Numbered from the stretch's first letter, positions 38,508 to 46,670 are shown. The stretch: 64,000 nucleotides of DNA from Streptomyces composti (GCF_012034205.1 NZ_JAATEM010000002.1:62001-126000), one strand, 5' to 3'. Numbers and translations: made by a program. The notes: generated by a model from the sequence alone, not told the origin.

Positions 38508-38921
38508 GGCTCCTTCGGCCGACGTGAGCCGAGAAGCACCCAGGGGCGGGGAACTGCGGATGATATGGCGACTGCGGGAGCGCGGTGGCCGTTCGCGCAG
38601 TTCCCCGCGCCTTTGAGGACGTCATCTCCCCGAGGGCGGCGGCCGAACCCCCTGAGGACCCCCGGCGGCAGCCGACCGGCGACGCCGTCCGCCCCGCCAC
38701 GGAGTGTCGGGCAGGCAGCTGGGCGGACGGCGCGGAAGCGGGCCGCCGCACTGTACGAGGGGGAGCCGGCGGCCCGGCCGGTCTCTTTCGAGGCATTTCA
38801 GTCAACCGGCTGGAAACTCTCCGCAACAGTGCGCGCACACTGCGGATTCGGGCACTCCGTTCACACCCCGTGTGAAGCGGGTGCCACTACGCTGACGGGC
38901 ACCGGACTCGGGGGGCCAGAC
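38508..38921 (+). promoter_or_regulatory. non-coding region: interspersed repeat and promoter/operator palindromes
   Basis: CAGGGGCGGGGAACTGCG (38541-38558) is inverted at 38592-38615 as the second copy of the interspersed repeat, forming a long hairpin that may end pheT transcription. Upstream of the NsdA-like gene lie GTGCGCGCAC (38829-38838) and a perfect 7-3-7 palindrome TTCACAC-CCC-GTGTGAA (38860-38876). A TACGCT -10-like hexamer follows at 38888. No coding sequence is supported here. Confidence 0.55.
38541..38615. repeat. Streptomyces interspersed GC-rich repeat, copy 2, as inverted pair
   Basis: The two arms (38541-38558 and 38592-38615) pair around a loop of about 33 nt. The 3' arm contains GCGCAGTTCCCCGCGCC (38595-38611), almost identical to the element at 32583. 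It lies shortly after pheT and may double as its terminator. Confidence 0.65.
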
Positions 38922-40262
38922 ATGCAGCCCAACACACTGCTCGACGCGATCCTGGACGAGGCGGGAATCTCCCATGCCGGCCTGGCCGCGCACGTCAACC
39001 AGGCCGGGCGGGCCCGCGGACTGAACCTGAGATACGAACACACGGCCGTGGCCCGCTGGCTGAAGGGCCAGCGGCCCAGGGGCCAGGTACCCGACCTGAT
39101 CTGCGAGGTGCTCGCCGCCCGGCTGCACCGCCCGGTCACCCTGGACGACATCGGGCTCGGCGTGCCCGGGGAGCCGTCCGCCCCGCACACCGGCTCGCTG
39201 TCCGGCTTCGTCGACCGGGCCACCGCCCTGTGGCGCTCCGACCAGCAGCAGCGGCCGCACATACTGGGCGCACCCGCGGTCACCGGCACGCCCGCCGTGA
39301 TGCCGGTGTGGGAATGGGAGAACCCGCCCGAGGACACGGACGTCTCCCGTGGCGGCCGGCACCGGGTCACCGCGAGCGACCTCGCCATGCTGCGCGCCGC
39401 CCGCGGCCACTACGAGCAGATGTACCGCAAGGCCGGCGGCATCGCGACCCGCGCCCGGATCGTCGGCTTCCTCAACGCCGAGGCGGCCCCGCTGCTGCGC
39501 GGCAGCTACACCGACGCCGTCGGCCGCCAGCTGCACCGCGCCACGGGCGGGCTGGTGGCGATCGCCGGGATCTGCGCCTACGACTCCGACGCGCACGGCC
39601 TCGCCCAGCGCTACTTCCACCAGGCGCTGCGGCTGGCCAAGGCCAGCGGCGACAGGGGGCTCGGCGCGTATGTCATCGCGCTCCTCGTCAACCAGTCACT
39701 GTTCATGCGGGAGTTCCGGCAGGCCGTCGCCTTCGCCGAGTCCGCGCTGCGGGCGGCCGGCAAGCACATCACCCCGGCGCTCGCCTCCGATCTGTACGCG
39801 ATGCAGGCCAAGGCGTACGCGCACCTCGGCGACGGCAGCAGCGCGCTGGACTGCATCCGGCGCGCCGAGCAGGCCGCCGAACGCATCCGGCGCGGCTACG
39901 AGCCGGACGAGACCGGCTATGTCCAGCCGGGCCTGGTCAATGTGCAGGTGGCCGAGGCGCTGCTGAGCCTCGGCGAGCTCGCGGCGGCGGGTGAGCACGC
40001 GGCGGCCGCCGTGGACAACCCCGCGCACGACCGGGGCCGGGTGCACCGGCTCGCCATGCTCAGCACCATCGAGCTGCGGCAGGGCAATGCCGACAAGGCG
40101 GTGGCGGTGGCGGTGCAGATGGCCGAGCAGGCCCGGGGGATGGAGTCGCAGCGGCTGCGGGACCGACTCCGCGCGGTGCGCGAGCACCTGATGCGCAGCG
40201 GCTGCGCGGGCACCGCCGAGGCGGCCGAACTCATCGACGGGGCGCTGCGCGTACCGCTGTAG
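38922..40262 (+). CDS. NsdA-like regulator with TPR-type helical repeats
   Basis: This 446-residue protein starts with an HTH-like segment common to NsdA-type streptomycete regulators (DEAGISHAGLAAHVNQAGRARGLNLRYEHTAVARWLKGQRP). Tetratricopeptide-like helices follow (AQRYFHQALRLAKASGDRGLGAYVIALLVNQS, DLYAMQAKAYAHLGDGSSALDCIRRAEQA). NsdA and relatives repress differentiation and antibiotic production in S. coelicolor; whether this paralogue does so is unknown. ATG 38922 is preceded by GGGGGG. A strong palindrome lies 46-62 nt upstream and could be an autoregulatory site. A 26-bp palindromic terminator follows. Confidence 0.82.
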   Translation: MQPNTLLDAILDEAGISHAGLAAHVNQAGRARGLNLRYEHTAVARWLKGQRPRGQVPDLICEVLAARLHRPVTLDDIGLGVPGEPSAPHTGSLSGFVDRATALWRSDQQQRPHILGAPAVTGTPAVMPVWEWENPPEDTDVSRGGRHRVTASDLAMLRAARGHYEQMYRKAGGIATRARIVGFLNAEAAPLLRGSYTDAVGRQLHRATGGLVAIAGICAYDSDAHGLAQRYFHQALRLAKASGDRGLGAYVIALLVNQSLFMREFRQAVAFAESALRAAGKHITPALASDLYAMQAKAYAHLGDGSSALDCIRRAEQAAERIRRGYEPDETGYVQPGLVNVQVAEALLSLGELAAAGEHAAAAVDNPAHDRGRVHRLAMLSTIELRQGNADKAVAVAVQMAEQARGMESQRLRDRLRAVREHLMRSGCAGTAEAAELIDGALRVPL

Positions 40263-40266
40263 ACCC

Positions 40267-40292
40267 TGCCGGGCCGCCGCGGCGGCCCGGCA
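40267..40292 (+). terminator. palindromic terminator after NsdA-like gene
   Basis: A perfect 26-bp palindrome with arms TGCCGGGCCGCCG and CGGCGGCCCGGCA begins 4 nt after the stop. It has essentially no loop in the full pairing, so a few central pairs must open. No T-run follows. Confidence 0.7.
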
Positions 40293-40370
40293 CATGCGCG
40301 ACGAGGCGCACTGCTGCCGAACCGTCCCTGCTGCGATATTGCCCCTTACTCGGCGGAAGGTGGCAGAACC

Positions 40371-40898
40371 GTGCAGTGGACGAAACAGAACGAACAGACT
40401 GTGTACTCAAACCGCTGGTTCAGCGTCAATCTCGCGGACGTCCAACTACCCGACGGCCGGCACCTGGACCACTTCCTGATACGGCTGCGGCCGGTCGCCG
40501 TGGCCACGGTGGTCAACGAGGCCAACGAGGTGCTGCTGCTGTGGCGGCACCGCTTCATCACCGACAGCTGGGGGTGGGAGCTCGCCGCGGGCGTGGTCGA
40601 GGACGGCGAGGACGTCGCCGTCGCCGCGGCCCGGGAACTGGAGGAGGAGACCGGCTGGCGGCCCGGCCCGCTGCACCATCTGATGAGCGTGGAGCCGTCC
40701 AACGGCCTCACCGACGCCCGGCACCACATCTACTGGTCCGAGGAGGGCGAGTACGTCGGCCACCCCGTGGACGACTTCGAGTCGGACCGCCGCGAGTGGG
40801 TGCCCCTCAAGGTCGTCCCCGATCTGGTCGCCCGCGGCGAGGTCCCGGCCGCCAACATGGCGGCGGCCTTACTGCTGCTGCACCATCTCAGGATCTAG
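40371..40898 (+). CDS. Nudix hydrolase with a TTA codon
   Basis: This 175-residue hydrolase resembles ADP-ribose pyrophosphatases. The Nudix box is complete: GVVEDGEDVAVAAARELEEETGW has the G-x5-E-x7-REUxEExGU pattern. GTG 40371 is used, with GGAAGG upstream at a slightly long spacing. Codon 167 is TTA (40869-40871), the rare leucine codon read by bldA tRNA in Streptomyces, so expression may be limited to late growth. It converges on another TTA-containing small gene only 12 nt away. Substrate not determinable; a nucleoside diphosphate derivative is expected. Confidence 0.9.
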   Translation: MQWTKQNEQTVYSNRWFSVNLADVQLPDGRHLDHFLIRLRPVAVATVVNEANEVLLLWRHRFITDSWGWELAAGVVEDGEDVAVAAARELEEETGWRPGPLHHLMSVEPSNGLTDARHHIYWSEEGEYVGHPVDDFESDRREWVPLKVVPDLVARGEVPAANMAAALLLLHHLRI

Positions 40899-40910
40899 CC
40901 CGGACGGCTG

Positions 40911-41168
40911 CTAGCGGCCGAAAGCCTGCCAGACGGCGAGGAGCAGGGCCGCCACGGCGGTGAGCACCGTGACCGACTGCAGGGGCCAGCGGGCCTGCTC
41001 CAGTGCCGTCAGACGGGTGCTGAGGTCCTCCATCTCCCGGGCCGTCTCCTCGGTGCGATGGGAGAGCAGCGCCAGGCCGCCCTCGACGCGGGCCTGGGCC
41101 ACGTCCGTCCTGCGTCGTAACTCTGCGAGTTCTCCCTTGACGGCCAGATGCTCGGACTCGGCGGTCAC
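40911..41168 (-). CDS. small coiled-coil, tail-anchored membrane protein with a TTA codon
   Basis: This 85-residue protein is not recognised by family. Residues 5-60 form a heptad-rich coiled coil (VKGELAELRRRTDVAQARVEGGLALL...MEDLSTRLTALEQA). A single C-terminal membrane helix (64-82) ends in AFGR. GTG 41168 has a fine AAAGGAG site, which decides the start. Codon 17 is TTA (41118-41120 on the plus strand as TAA), so translation may depend on bldA. The build suggests a membrane-bound scaffold, but function is unknown. Confidence 0.75.
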   Translation of the reverse strand: MTAESEHLAVKGELAELRRRTDVAQARVEGGLALLSHRTEETAREMEDLSTRLTALEQARWPLQSVTVLTAVAALLLAVWQAFGR

Positions 41169-41297
41169 GAAACCGCTCCTTTCCGTGGTCGTGCGTGTCC
41201 CTTGCATGCGCATGCTGAGTCAACTCGCCTGGTGGACGCATGGGGAGAGTGTGCGTCAGGCATATGCGGGCCCGGCGCGCACACGGTGTGTGAAAGC

Positions 41298-41333
41298 CGC
41301 GGGCCCGGCACCTCACGAAGTGCCGGGCCCGCG
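41298..41333. terminator. terminator after 3-hydroxyacyl-CoA dehydrogenase gene
   Basis: CGCGGGCCCGGCAC and GTGCCGGGCCCGCG form a perfect 14-bp stem with an 8-nt loop, 17 nt downstream of the minus-strand dehydrogenase stop. Confidence 0.8.
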
Positions 41334-41350
41334 CTGGTCGCTGAGCGTGG

Positions 41351-42211
41351 TCAGCCGTAGGAGTAGAAGCCGGAGCCGGTCTTGCGGCCGAGCCGGCCCG
41401 CGTCGACCATCCGCTGGAGCAGCGGGGGAGCGGCGTACAGCGGCTCCTTGTACTCCTCGTACATCGAGTACGCGACCGAGGCGACCGTGTCCAGGCCGAT
41501 CAGGTCGGCCAGCTTCAGCGGGCCCATCGGGTGGGCGCAGCCCAGCTCCATCCCGTTGTCGATGTCCTCGCGGCTGGCGATGCCCGACTCGAACATCCGG
41601 ATCGCGGAGAGCAGGTAGGGGATCAGCAGCGCGTTCACCACGAAGCCGGAGCGGTCCTGGGCCCGGATCGCGTGCTTGCCCAGCACCTTCTCGGTGAAGA
41701 CCTGGGCCCGTCCGAGGGTGCCCTCCGAGGTGGTCAGCGCCGGGATCAGCTCGACCAGCTTCTGCACCGGGGCCGGGTTGAAGAAGTGGATCCCGATGAC
41801 GTGGTCCGGGCGCGCGGTGGCGACCGCCAGCTTCACCAGCGGGATCGAGGAGGTGTTGGAGGCGAGGATCGCGTCCTGGCGGGTCACCACCTGGTCGAGC
41901 ACCTGGAAGATCTCGGTCTTGACCTGCTCGTTCTCGACCACCGCCTCGATCACCAGATCGCGGTCGGCGAACTCGCCGAGATCCGTGGTGAAGCTCAGCC
42001 GGGCCTGGGTGGCCTCCAGCTCCTCCTCGGTGATCTTGCCTCGCCCGACCGCCTTCGCCAGGGAGTTGAACAGCCGGGTACGGCCGATCTCCAGGGCCTC
42101 GCCGGTGGTCTCGGCGACCTTCACCTCCAGACCGGCGCGGGCGCACACCTCGGCGATCCCCGCGCCCATCTGGCCGCAGCCCACCACTCCGACGCGTTCG
42201 ATGTCGGTCAC
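41351..42211 (-). CDS. 3-hydroxybutyryl-CoA dehydrogenase (HBD/PaaH-like)
   Basis: This 286-residue NAD-dependent dehydrogenase has the Rossmann motif VGVVGCGQMGAGIAEV. Catalytic-site motifs are SNTSSIPL, IGIHFFNPAPVQKLVELI and NALLIPYLLSAI. It oxidises (S)-3-hydroxyacyl-CoA, typically in butanoate or ethylmalonyl-CoA metabolism. GTG 42211 has AAGGGGA upstream. It is a single-gene unit: terminator downstream, divergent glycoside hydrolase-like gene upstream. Length is typical of stand-alone enzymes of this type. Confidence 0.95.
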   Translation of the reverse strand: MTDIERVGVVGCGQMGAGIAEVCARAGLEVKVAETTGEALEIGRTRLFNSLAKAVGRGKITEEELEATQARLSFTTDLGEFADRDLVIEAVVENEQVKTEIFQVLDQVVTRQDAILASNTSSIPLVKLAVATARPDHVIGIHFFNPAPVQKLVELIPALTTSEGTLGRAQVFTEKVLGKHAIRAQDRSGFVVNALLIPYLLSAIRMFESGIASREDIDNGMELGCAHPMGPLKLADLIGLDTVASVAYSMYEEYKEPLYAAPPLLQRMVDAGRLGRKTGSGFYSYG

Positions 42212-42400
42212 ATCGTCCCCTTCACCTGTTACGGGCAGCTCGCCTGTTCGCTGCTACGGCTTGCGCAGGTGCCGGGTCCCGGTCCCTGCTCCGTTCGTGC
42301 ACGTTACTCCGAGGAATCGATGATCGATCGCGGGGGTCGGGCATCCTGGGGCGCGGACCGGTCCGCGACCGGCGGACCGGCGGTCCTCAGGGGTGTGCGC

Positions 42401-43678
42401 ATGGGACGAGTCTCACGCAGGGCGTTCGCGGCGGCGGCGCTGTCGGCGCTCACGGTGATGCCGACGGCCTCCGCCGCGGCGCGGCGGCCCGCCGGGGTCG
42501 GCACGCCGGCCGGCGAGATGCGCGGCATGTGGATCGCCAGCGTGGACAACCGGGACTGGCCCTCCGCTCCCGGGCTGAGCGCCGCCGAGCAGCACGCCGA
42601 GCTGACCGCCCTGCTGGACACCGCCGTGCGGTACCGGCTGAACACGGTGATGCTCCAGGTGCGGCCGGCCGCCGACGCCCTGTGGCCCTCGCCGCACGAG
42701 CCGTGGTCGGTGTACCTCACCGGCACCCAGGGCAGGGATCCCGGCTGGGATCCGCTGGGCACGGCCGTGGCGGAGGCGCACGCCCGCGGACTGGAGCTGC
42801 ACGCCTGGTTCAACCCGTACCGCGTCGCCCTGCACGCCGACCCGTCCCGGCTGGCCGCCTCCCATCCGGCGCGGCGCCACCCCGACTGGGTGGTCCCGTA
42901 CGGCGGGCGGCTCTACTACAACCCGGGGCTGCCCGAGGTGCGGGCCTTCGTCCAGGAGGCGATGCTCGACGCGGTGCGCCGCTACCCCGTGGACGCGGTC
43001 CACTTCGACGACTACTTCTACCCGTACCCGTTGCCGGGGCAGAGCTTCGACGACGCCGCCGCCCACGACGCGCACGGTGCCGGATTCCCCGACCGCGCCT
43101 CCTGGCGGCGGGACAACGTCGACCGGCTGGTGCGGGAGATGGCCGCCCGGATCAAGGAGATCCGGCCCGGCACGCAGTTCGGCATCAGCCCCTTCGGGGT
43201 GTGGCGCAACAGCGACACGGACCCGCGGGGCTCGGACACCGCGGCCGGTGTGCAGACCTACGACGACCTGCACGCGGACACCCGCACGTGGGCCCGCGAG
43301 AACTGGATCGACTACATCTGCCCGCAGCTGTACTGGCACATCGGTCACACCGCCGCCGACTACGCCACCCTGCTCGCCTGGTGGGCCGGCGTGGTGCGGG
43401 ACACTCGGACCCGGCTGTACCTCGGCGAGGCGCTCTACAAGGCGGGTGACCCGGCTCAGCCGGCCGCCTGGCAGCAGCCGGCCGAGCTCTCCCGGCACCT
43501 CGCGCTGGCGAAGAGGTACCCGCCGGTGCGCGGTCACGTCTTCTTCTCCGCGCGCGAGGTGACGGCCGATCCGATCGGGGCGATGTCACGGGTGGCCGCC
43601 GACCACTACCGCCGGCCGGCCGGCCCCCCGGACCGAGCCCCTGTGCGTGCTACCGGGTCGTGGTCGCCCGGTGCCTGA
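42401..43678 (+). CDS. Tat-exported glycoside hydrolase-like (GHL10/DUF187) protein
   Basis: This 425-residue secreted protein has a twin-arginine signal, GRVSRRAFAAAALSALTVMPTASAAA, with S-R-R-x-F. The rest is a TIM barrel of the glycosyl-hydrolase-like 10 family (YngK-like): EMRGMWIASVDNRDWPS, LHAWFNPYRVAL, AVHFDDYFYPYPLPG and YICPQLYWHIGH. Asp and Glu residues in these motifs are the likely catalytic acids. ATG 42401 is chosen because AGGGG lies 7 nt upstream and the Tat motif falls at residue 4; ATG 42320 is possible. A peptidoglycan or exopolysaccharide substrate is plausible. The end overlaps DUF1918 by 29 nt. Confidence 0.88.
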   Translation: MGRVSRRAFAAAALSALTVMPTASAAARRPAGVGTPAGEMRGMWIASVDNRDWPSAPGLSAAEQHAELTALLDTAVRYRLNTVMLQVRPAADALWPSPHEPWSVYLTGTQGRDPGWDPLGTAVAEAHARGLELHAWFNPYRVALHADPSRLAASHPARRHPDWVVPYGGRLYYNPGLPEVRAFVQEAMLDAVRRYPVDAVHFDDYFYPYPLPGQSFDDAAAHDAHGAGFPDRASWRRDNVDRLVREMAARIKEIRPGTQFGISPFGVWRNSDTDPRGSDTAAGVQTYDDLHADTRTWARENWIDYICPQLYWHIGHTAADYATLLAWWAGVVRDTRTRLYLGEALYKAGDPAQPAAWQQPAELSRHLALAKRYPPVRGHVFFSAREVTADPIGAMSRVAADHYRRPAGPPDRAPVRATGSWSPGA

Positions 43679-43847
43679 TCTCCGTGTCGGGGCCGGGGGA
43701 GCAGATGCCCTCGTGACCGTCCTCGAAGCGGACGCGGTAGGGCGGGTTTCCGTTCTCGCCGAGTACTTCGACGATCTCACCGACCCTGTCGTGCTGACCG
43801 ACCACCCTGCCATGCTGGACAAGCTGGTCACCGACGTTTGCGTGCAT
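43650..43847 (-). CDS. DUF1918 protein
   Basis: This 65-residue protein matches the actinobacterial DUF1918 family: HANVGDQLVQHGRVVGQHDR, then GEIVEVLGENGNPPYRVRFEDGHE. The fold resembles a small SH3-like barrel; function is unknown. ATG 43847 is preceded by GAGGAGG at 5 nt. It is convergent with, and overlaps, the glycoside hydrolase-like gene. A decayed EamA gene lies upstream on the same strand. Confidence 0.9.
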   Translation of the reverse strand: MHANVGDQLVQHGRVVGQHDRVGEIVEVLGENGNPPYRVRFEDGHEGICSPGPDTEIRHRATTTR

Positions 43848-43938
43848 CGATGCCTCCTCACCGTATGGGGGGAGCAGCGGTCCGTGACCTCGAGTTTAGG
43901 GCCTGGGCACGCCACTCGGCAGCGGGCCTGCGGCCCCT

Positions 43939-44362
43939 TCAGCCGCGGGTCCGCCGGGTCACCGCGGTGCACACCGGCACCGCGACGGCCGTCAGCGGGG
44001 CGGCAGGTGTCAGGTGCTCGCCCAGCAGCACCGACCACACCAGTGTGAGCAGGGGCTGGGCGAGCTGCAACCGACTGCCCGCGGGATGCCGATCACGGTC
44101 ACGCCCCGGTACCCGACCACGAGACCGGGGAACTGCGAGCCTGCCGCCACCCACAGCAGCCCCGCCACGGCGTGACCGGTCAGCTCGGCCGGCTCACAGG
44201 ACGGCGCCACCGCCGCGACCGGCACGGTGAGCGGCAGGCACAGCACCAGGGCCCAGCTCACCACCAGCCAGCCCGGCATCCCCCCGGCCGGCCCGCCGCC
44301 CTCGGTGTACTCGGCCGCGCACACCAGCAGCGCGGCGAACAGATACCGGTCGGCCGCGGAGA
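43939..44362 (-). pseudogene. EamA/DMT transporter remnant (C-terminal half, frameshifted)
   Basis: Minus-strand sequence encodes the second half of a drug/metabolite transporter: DRYLFAALLVCAAEYTEGG, WLVVSWALVLCLPLTVPVAAV, LWVAAGSQFPGLVVGYRGVTVIGIPRA. In another frame it continues with RLQLAQPLLTLVWSVLLGEHLTPAAPLTAVAV. The two frames meet near 44085-44100, so there is a frameshift. The N-terminal five helices and the start are missing. It ends abruptly about 14 nt from the start of a MocR remnant on the other strand. The gene cannot make a working transporter. Confidence 0.8.
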
Positions 44363-44375
44363 GCACCCCGCCGCC

Positions 44376-44698
44376 CTGCGCGCCCGCCGCGACGCCACGG
44401 CCGCCGCGATCCGGCACCGGCTGCCCGGACCCGCCCTTCCGCGCATCCCGTCCGGCGGCCACCACCTGCGGCTCAGGCTGCCCGAGGGCGTCTCCGAGTC
44501 CGCCCTGACCCCGCCGACCTGCGGGCCGGCGTCGCCGTCACACCCGGCGGGCCCTGCTTCGGCGCCGAACCCCCGGCCGGTCGCGTCCGGCTGAGCTTCC
44601 CGGCCGTGGCGGGCACCGGGGAGGTCACCGAGGGCGGCCGGCGGCTGCGCACCGCCTGCGACGAGGTGCTGGGACGCCCCGTCCAGTACTCGGGATAA
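44376..44698 (+). pseudogene. MocR/PdxR-type regulator remnant (C-terminus of the aminotransferase-like domain, frameshifted)
   Basis: Plus-strand sequence reads LRARRDATAAAIRHRLPG, then IPSGGHHLRLRLPEGVSESALT in one frame. After a shift near 44510 it reads ADLRAGVAVTPGGPCFGAEPPAGRVRLSFPAVAG to a TAA at 44698. This is the end of the type I aminotransferase-like domain of MocR regulators. The HTH, the PLP lysine region and the start are absent. MocR genes are often divergent from EamA transporters, which is the arrangement implied here before the loss. Confidence 0.8.
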
Positions 44699-44739
44699 CC
44701 GCTCGACGTCCGCGAAGGCCGCCTGCCAGCATCCGGGAC

Positions 44740-45183
44740 ATGACCGAGACCGCGACGCCACGCCTGCCCGAGGGCTACGAGATCTCCACCGACCCCGACC
44801 GGATCGACGCCGACCGCGTGCACCGGTGGTTGTCCACCGACGCCTACTGGGCGCTGGGCCGCCCCCGCGCCAAGCACGACGCGGCGATGAAGGGCTCGCT
44901 CAACTTCGGGGTCTACGAGAGCGTCTCGGGCGAACAGGTGGCCTACGCACGGGTCGTCACCGACCGGGCGACCTTCGCCTGGCTGTGCGACGTGTACGTC
45001 GACCGCTCGGTGCGCGGCAAGGGCATCGGCACGGCCCTGGTGGCCGGGGTGTGCGAGGAGCTGCGGCCCTGCGGGCTGCGCCGTATCGCGCTCGTCACCG
45101 ACGACGCGCACGGCGTCTACGCGAAACTGGGGTTCCGCACGCTCGAACGGTCCGGCGACTGGATGGTGCTCGGCCTCGAGTGA
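44740..45183 (+). CDS. GNAT-family N-acetyltransferase
   Basis: This 147-residue acetyltransferase has the acetyl-CoA loop VDRSVRGKGIGTALVAGV (motif A, R-x-x-G-x-G/A) and the C-terminal DDAHGVYAKLGFRTLERSGDWMVL. The N-terminal RVHRWLSTDAYWALGRPRAKHDAAM matches a common actinobacterial GNAT subgroup. The substrate could be a protein, an amine or an antibiotic and cannot be told. ATG 44740 has CCGGGA upstream. It begins 41 nt after the MocR remnant and is intact. Confidence 0.9.
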   Translation: MTETATPRLPEGYEISTDPDRIDADRVHRWLSTDAYWALGRPRAKHDAAMKGSLNFGVYESVSGEQVAYARVVTDRATFAWLCDVYVDRSVRGKGIGTALVAGVCEELRPCGLRRIALVTDDAHGVYAKLGFRTLERSGDWMVLGLE

Positions 45184-45382
45184 GCCCTGGGCCGGCTGCG
45201 GATGAGTGACGCGCGGGGCTCCGGTCGTGCGCGCGGGCTCCGCGGAGTACGGGCCGCCGGGCGGTGGGTCGGGACGGGTTTGCCCGGAAGGTCCTTACCG
45301 CTGAGTAACCTCCGTCGCACTGAGCGTCACGACCGAACGGGACCTCTTGACCTGGGCACATCCGCGGCTGACGATTCGCCGC

Positions 45383-45982
45383 ATGGCACTTCGGGTCACG
45401 TTCGTCGCCGCCGCGGGGAGCTCCTCGGTGCTGGGCGAGCGCTTCGACGACGACCGGCCGCTGGACCAGGCCGGCTGGAGCGAGGTGCAGCGTGCCGCCC
45501 ATGAACTCCTGCCGCTCGCCGCGGCCGACCTGCGCTACTGCTCCCCGGCCCCGCGCAGCCGGGCCACCGGGGACGGACTCGGCTACGCCCCGCTGGTGCA
45601 GCTGGCTCTGCGCGACTGCGACATGGGCCGCTGGCGCGGACTGACCCTGGGCGAGGCGATGGCCCGGGAGCCGCAGACGGTGGACGCCTGGCTCGCCGAC
45701 CCCACCGCCAAGGTGCACGGCGGGGAGTCGATGCTGGAGTTCATCATGCGGGTCGGCGGCTGGCTGGACACCCGGCCCGTCGAGGACGGCTGCCGGATCG
45801 TCGCCGTGGCCGAGCCGTCCGTGATCCGGGCCGCGCTCGTCTACGCCCTCAAGGCGCCGCCCGCGACGTACTGGAACCTCGATGTGCGCCCGCTGTCCAC
45901 CACCACCGTGACCGGCCGCGCGGGCCGCTGGAGCCTCACCCTGGACAGCGTGTCCGCCCAGACCGCCCGGGCACACCTGTGA
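45383..45982 (+). CDS. histidine phosphatase-like protein lacking the RHG motif
   Basis: This 199-residue protein follows the phosphoglycerate mutase-like fold (LDQAGWSEVQRAAHELLPLAAADLRYCSPAPRSRATGDGLG, CDMGRWRGLTLGEAMA, KVHGGESMLEFIMRVGGWLD). The catalytic RHGE near the N-terminus is replaced by VAAAGSSS, so the phosphohistidine is missing. The second catalytic His is also doubtful (AVAEPSVIRAAL). It is probably not a phosphatase. ATG 45383 lacks a Shine-Dalgarno sequence; TTGACC-N17-GACGAT ends 7 nt before it, suggesting a leaderless mRNA. TTG 45347 is an alternative start. It overlaps the DUF6314 gene by 47 nt. Confidence 0.82.
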   Translation: MALRVTFVAAAGSSSVLGERFDDDRPLDQAGWSEVQRAAHELLPLAAADLRYCSPAPRSRATGDGLGYAPLVQLALRDCDMGRWRGLTLGEAMAREPQTVDAWLADPTAKVHGGESMLEFIMRVGGWLDTRPVEDGCRIVAVAEPSVIRAALVYALKAPPATYWNLDVRPLSTTTVTGRAGRWSLTLDSVSAQTARAHL

Positions 45983-46436
45983 CGCCGGTGAGGATTCGGT
46001 CCGCCCGCGCGTAGTCGGTGGTGATCTCCAGGTCCTTGGCGGGGCCGCGCACCCGCCAGACCGTACGCCAGTGATCCGCGTCCCGGACCGTGAACTCGCC
46101 CCGGTACAGGTCCGCCGAGCAGGGGTGGTCGGCGACGTGCCGCCCGCTGCGGAGATCCAGGTCGTGGAACGGTCGGCCGTCCGCGAACCGCACGTCGGCC
46201 GTGCCGCCCGGGCCCGGCAGGAACCGCAGCGTCCGCTCGGCGGGCCGGGTGACGCCGTGCCAGGTGAAGGAGCCGGACTCCTCGTGCAGCAGGCCGCCCC
46301 CGGCCTCCGGCCGGAACACGGTCGTCCCCCGGAACTCGCCCTCGTCGCCGGTCGACAGGTCTCGCACCGTGCGGGTCACCCGCCAGCCGCCGCGCAGATA
46401 CGCCAGCGTGTCCGGCACCGGCCAGAACTCGCCCAT
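45936..46436 (-). CDS. DUF6314 (lipocalin-like) protein
   Basis: This 166-residue protein has a beta-rich pattern with repeated Trp and aromatic positions: YLRGGWRVTRTVRDLSTGDEGEFRGTTVFRPE, LLHEESGSFTW, YRGEFTVRDADHWRTVWRVRGPAKDLEI. This fits the DUF6314 lipocalin-like family, which may bind a small hydrophobic ligand. ATG 46436 has GGAGCGGG directly upstream. No signal peptide is seen. It is convergent with the degenerate phosphatase gene. Function unknown. Confidence 0.82.
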   Translation of the reverse strand: MGEFWPVPDTLAYLRGGWRVTRTVRDLSTGDEGEFRGTTVFRPEAGGGLLHEESGSFTWHGVTRPAERTLRFLPGPGGTADVRFADGRPFHDLDLRSGRHVADHPCSADLYRGEFTVRDADHWRTVWRVRGPAKDLEITTDYARADRILTGVTGVPGRSGRTRCPG

Positions 46437-46554
46437 CCCGCTCCGTTCCCCTGTCTCCCGCGTTCCGTGCCGCGCCGCGTGTCCCGTCCGTCATCACCGT
46501 GCCGCTCCGTCGAGTGGAGGCGCCCGGCGCACTTGTAGGAACCTATGAACCAGG

Positions 46555-46637
46555 GGCCCGTAGCGGGCCGCAGTTGATGGCTTCGGTCCCTGTTCGAGGC
46601 CGATCGGCAGGCTGTGTACTCCTCGTACACGACGTAC
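46555..46637 (+). promoter_or_regulatory. inverted repeats upstream of nucleoside deaminase gene
   Basis: GGCCCG-TAG-CGGGCC (46555-46569) and GTGTAC-TCCTC-GTACAC (46615-46631, followed by another GTAC) precede the deaminase start. They may bind a purine-responsive regulator, but no promoter hexamers are clear. Confidence 0.35.
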
Positions 46638-46670
46638 TCCGGGAAGCGTCGCGATGACAAGGAGCTTGCC

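Noticed and set aside
43838..44594. Plus-strand frames through the EamA remnant region
   Set aside because: They mix antisense of the transporter remnant with the MocR tail; neither is a complete gene.
45300..45382. Cobalamin riboswitch upstream of the histidine phosphatase-like gene
   Set aside because: No recognisable B12-box or conserved stem pattern in the short upstream region.
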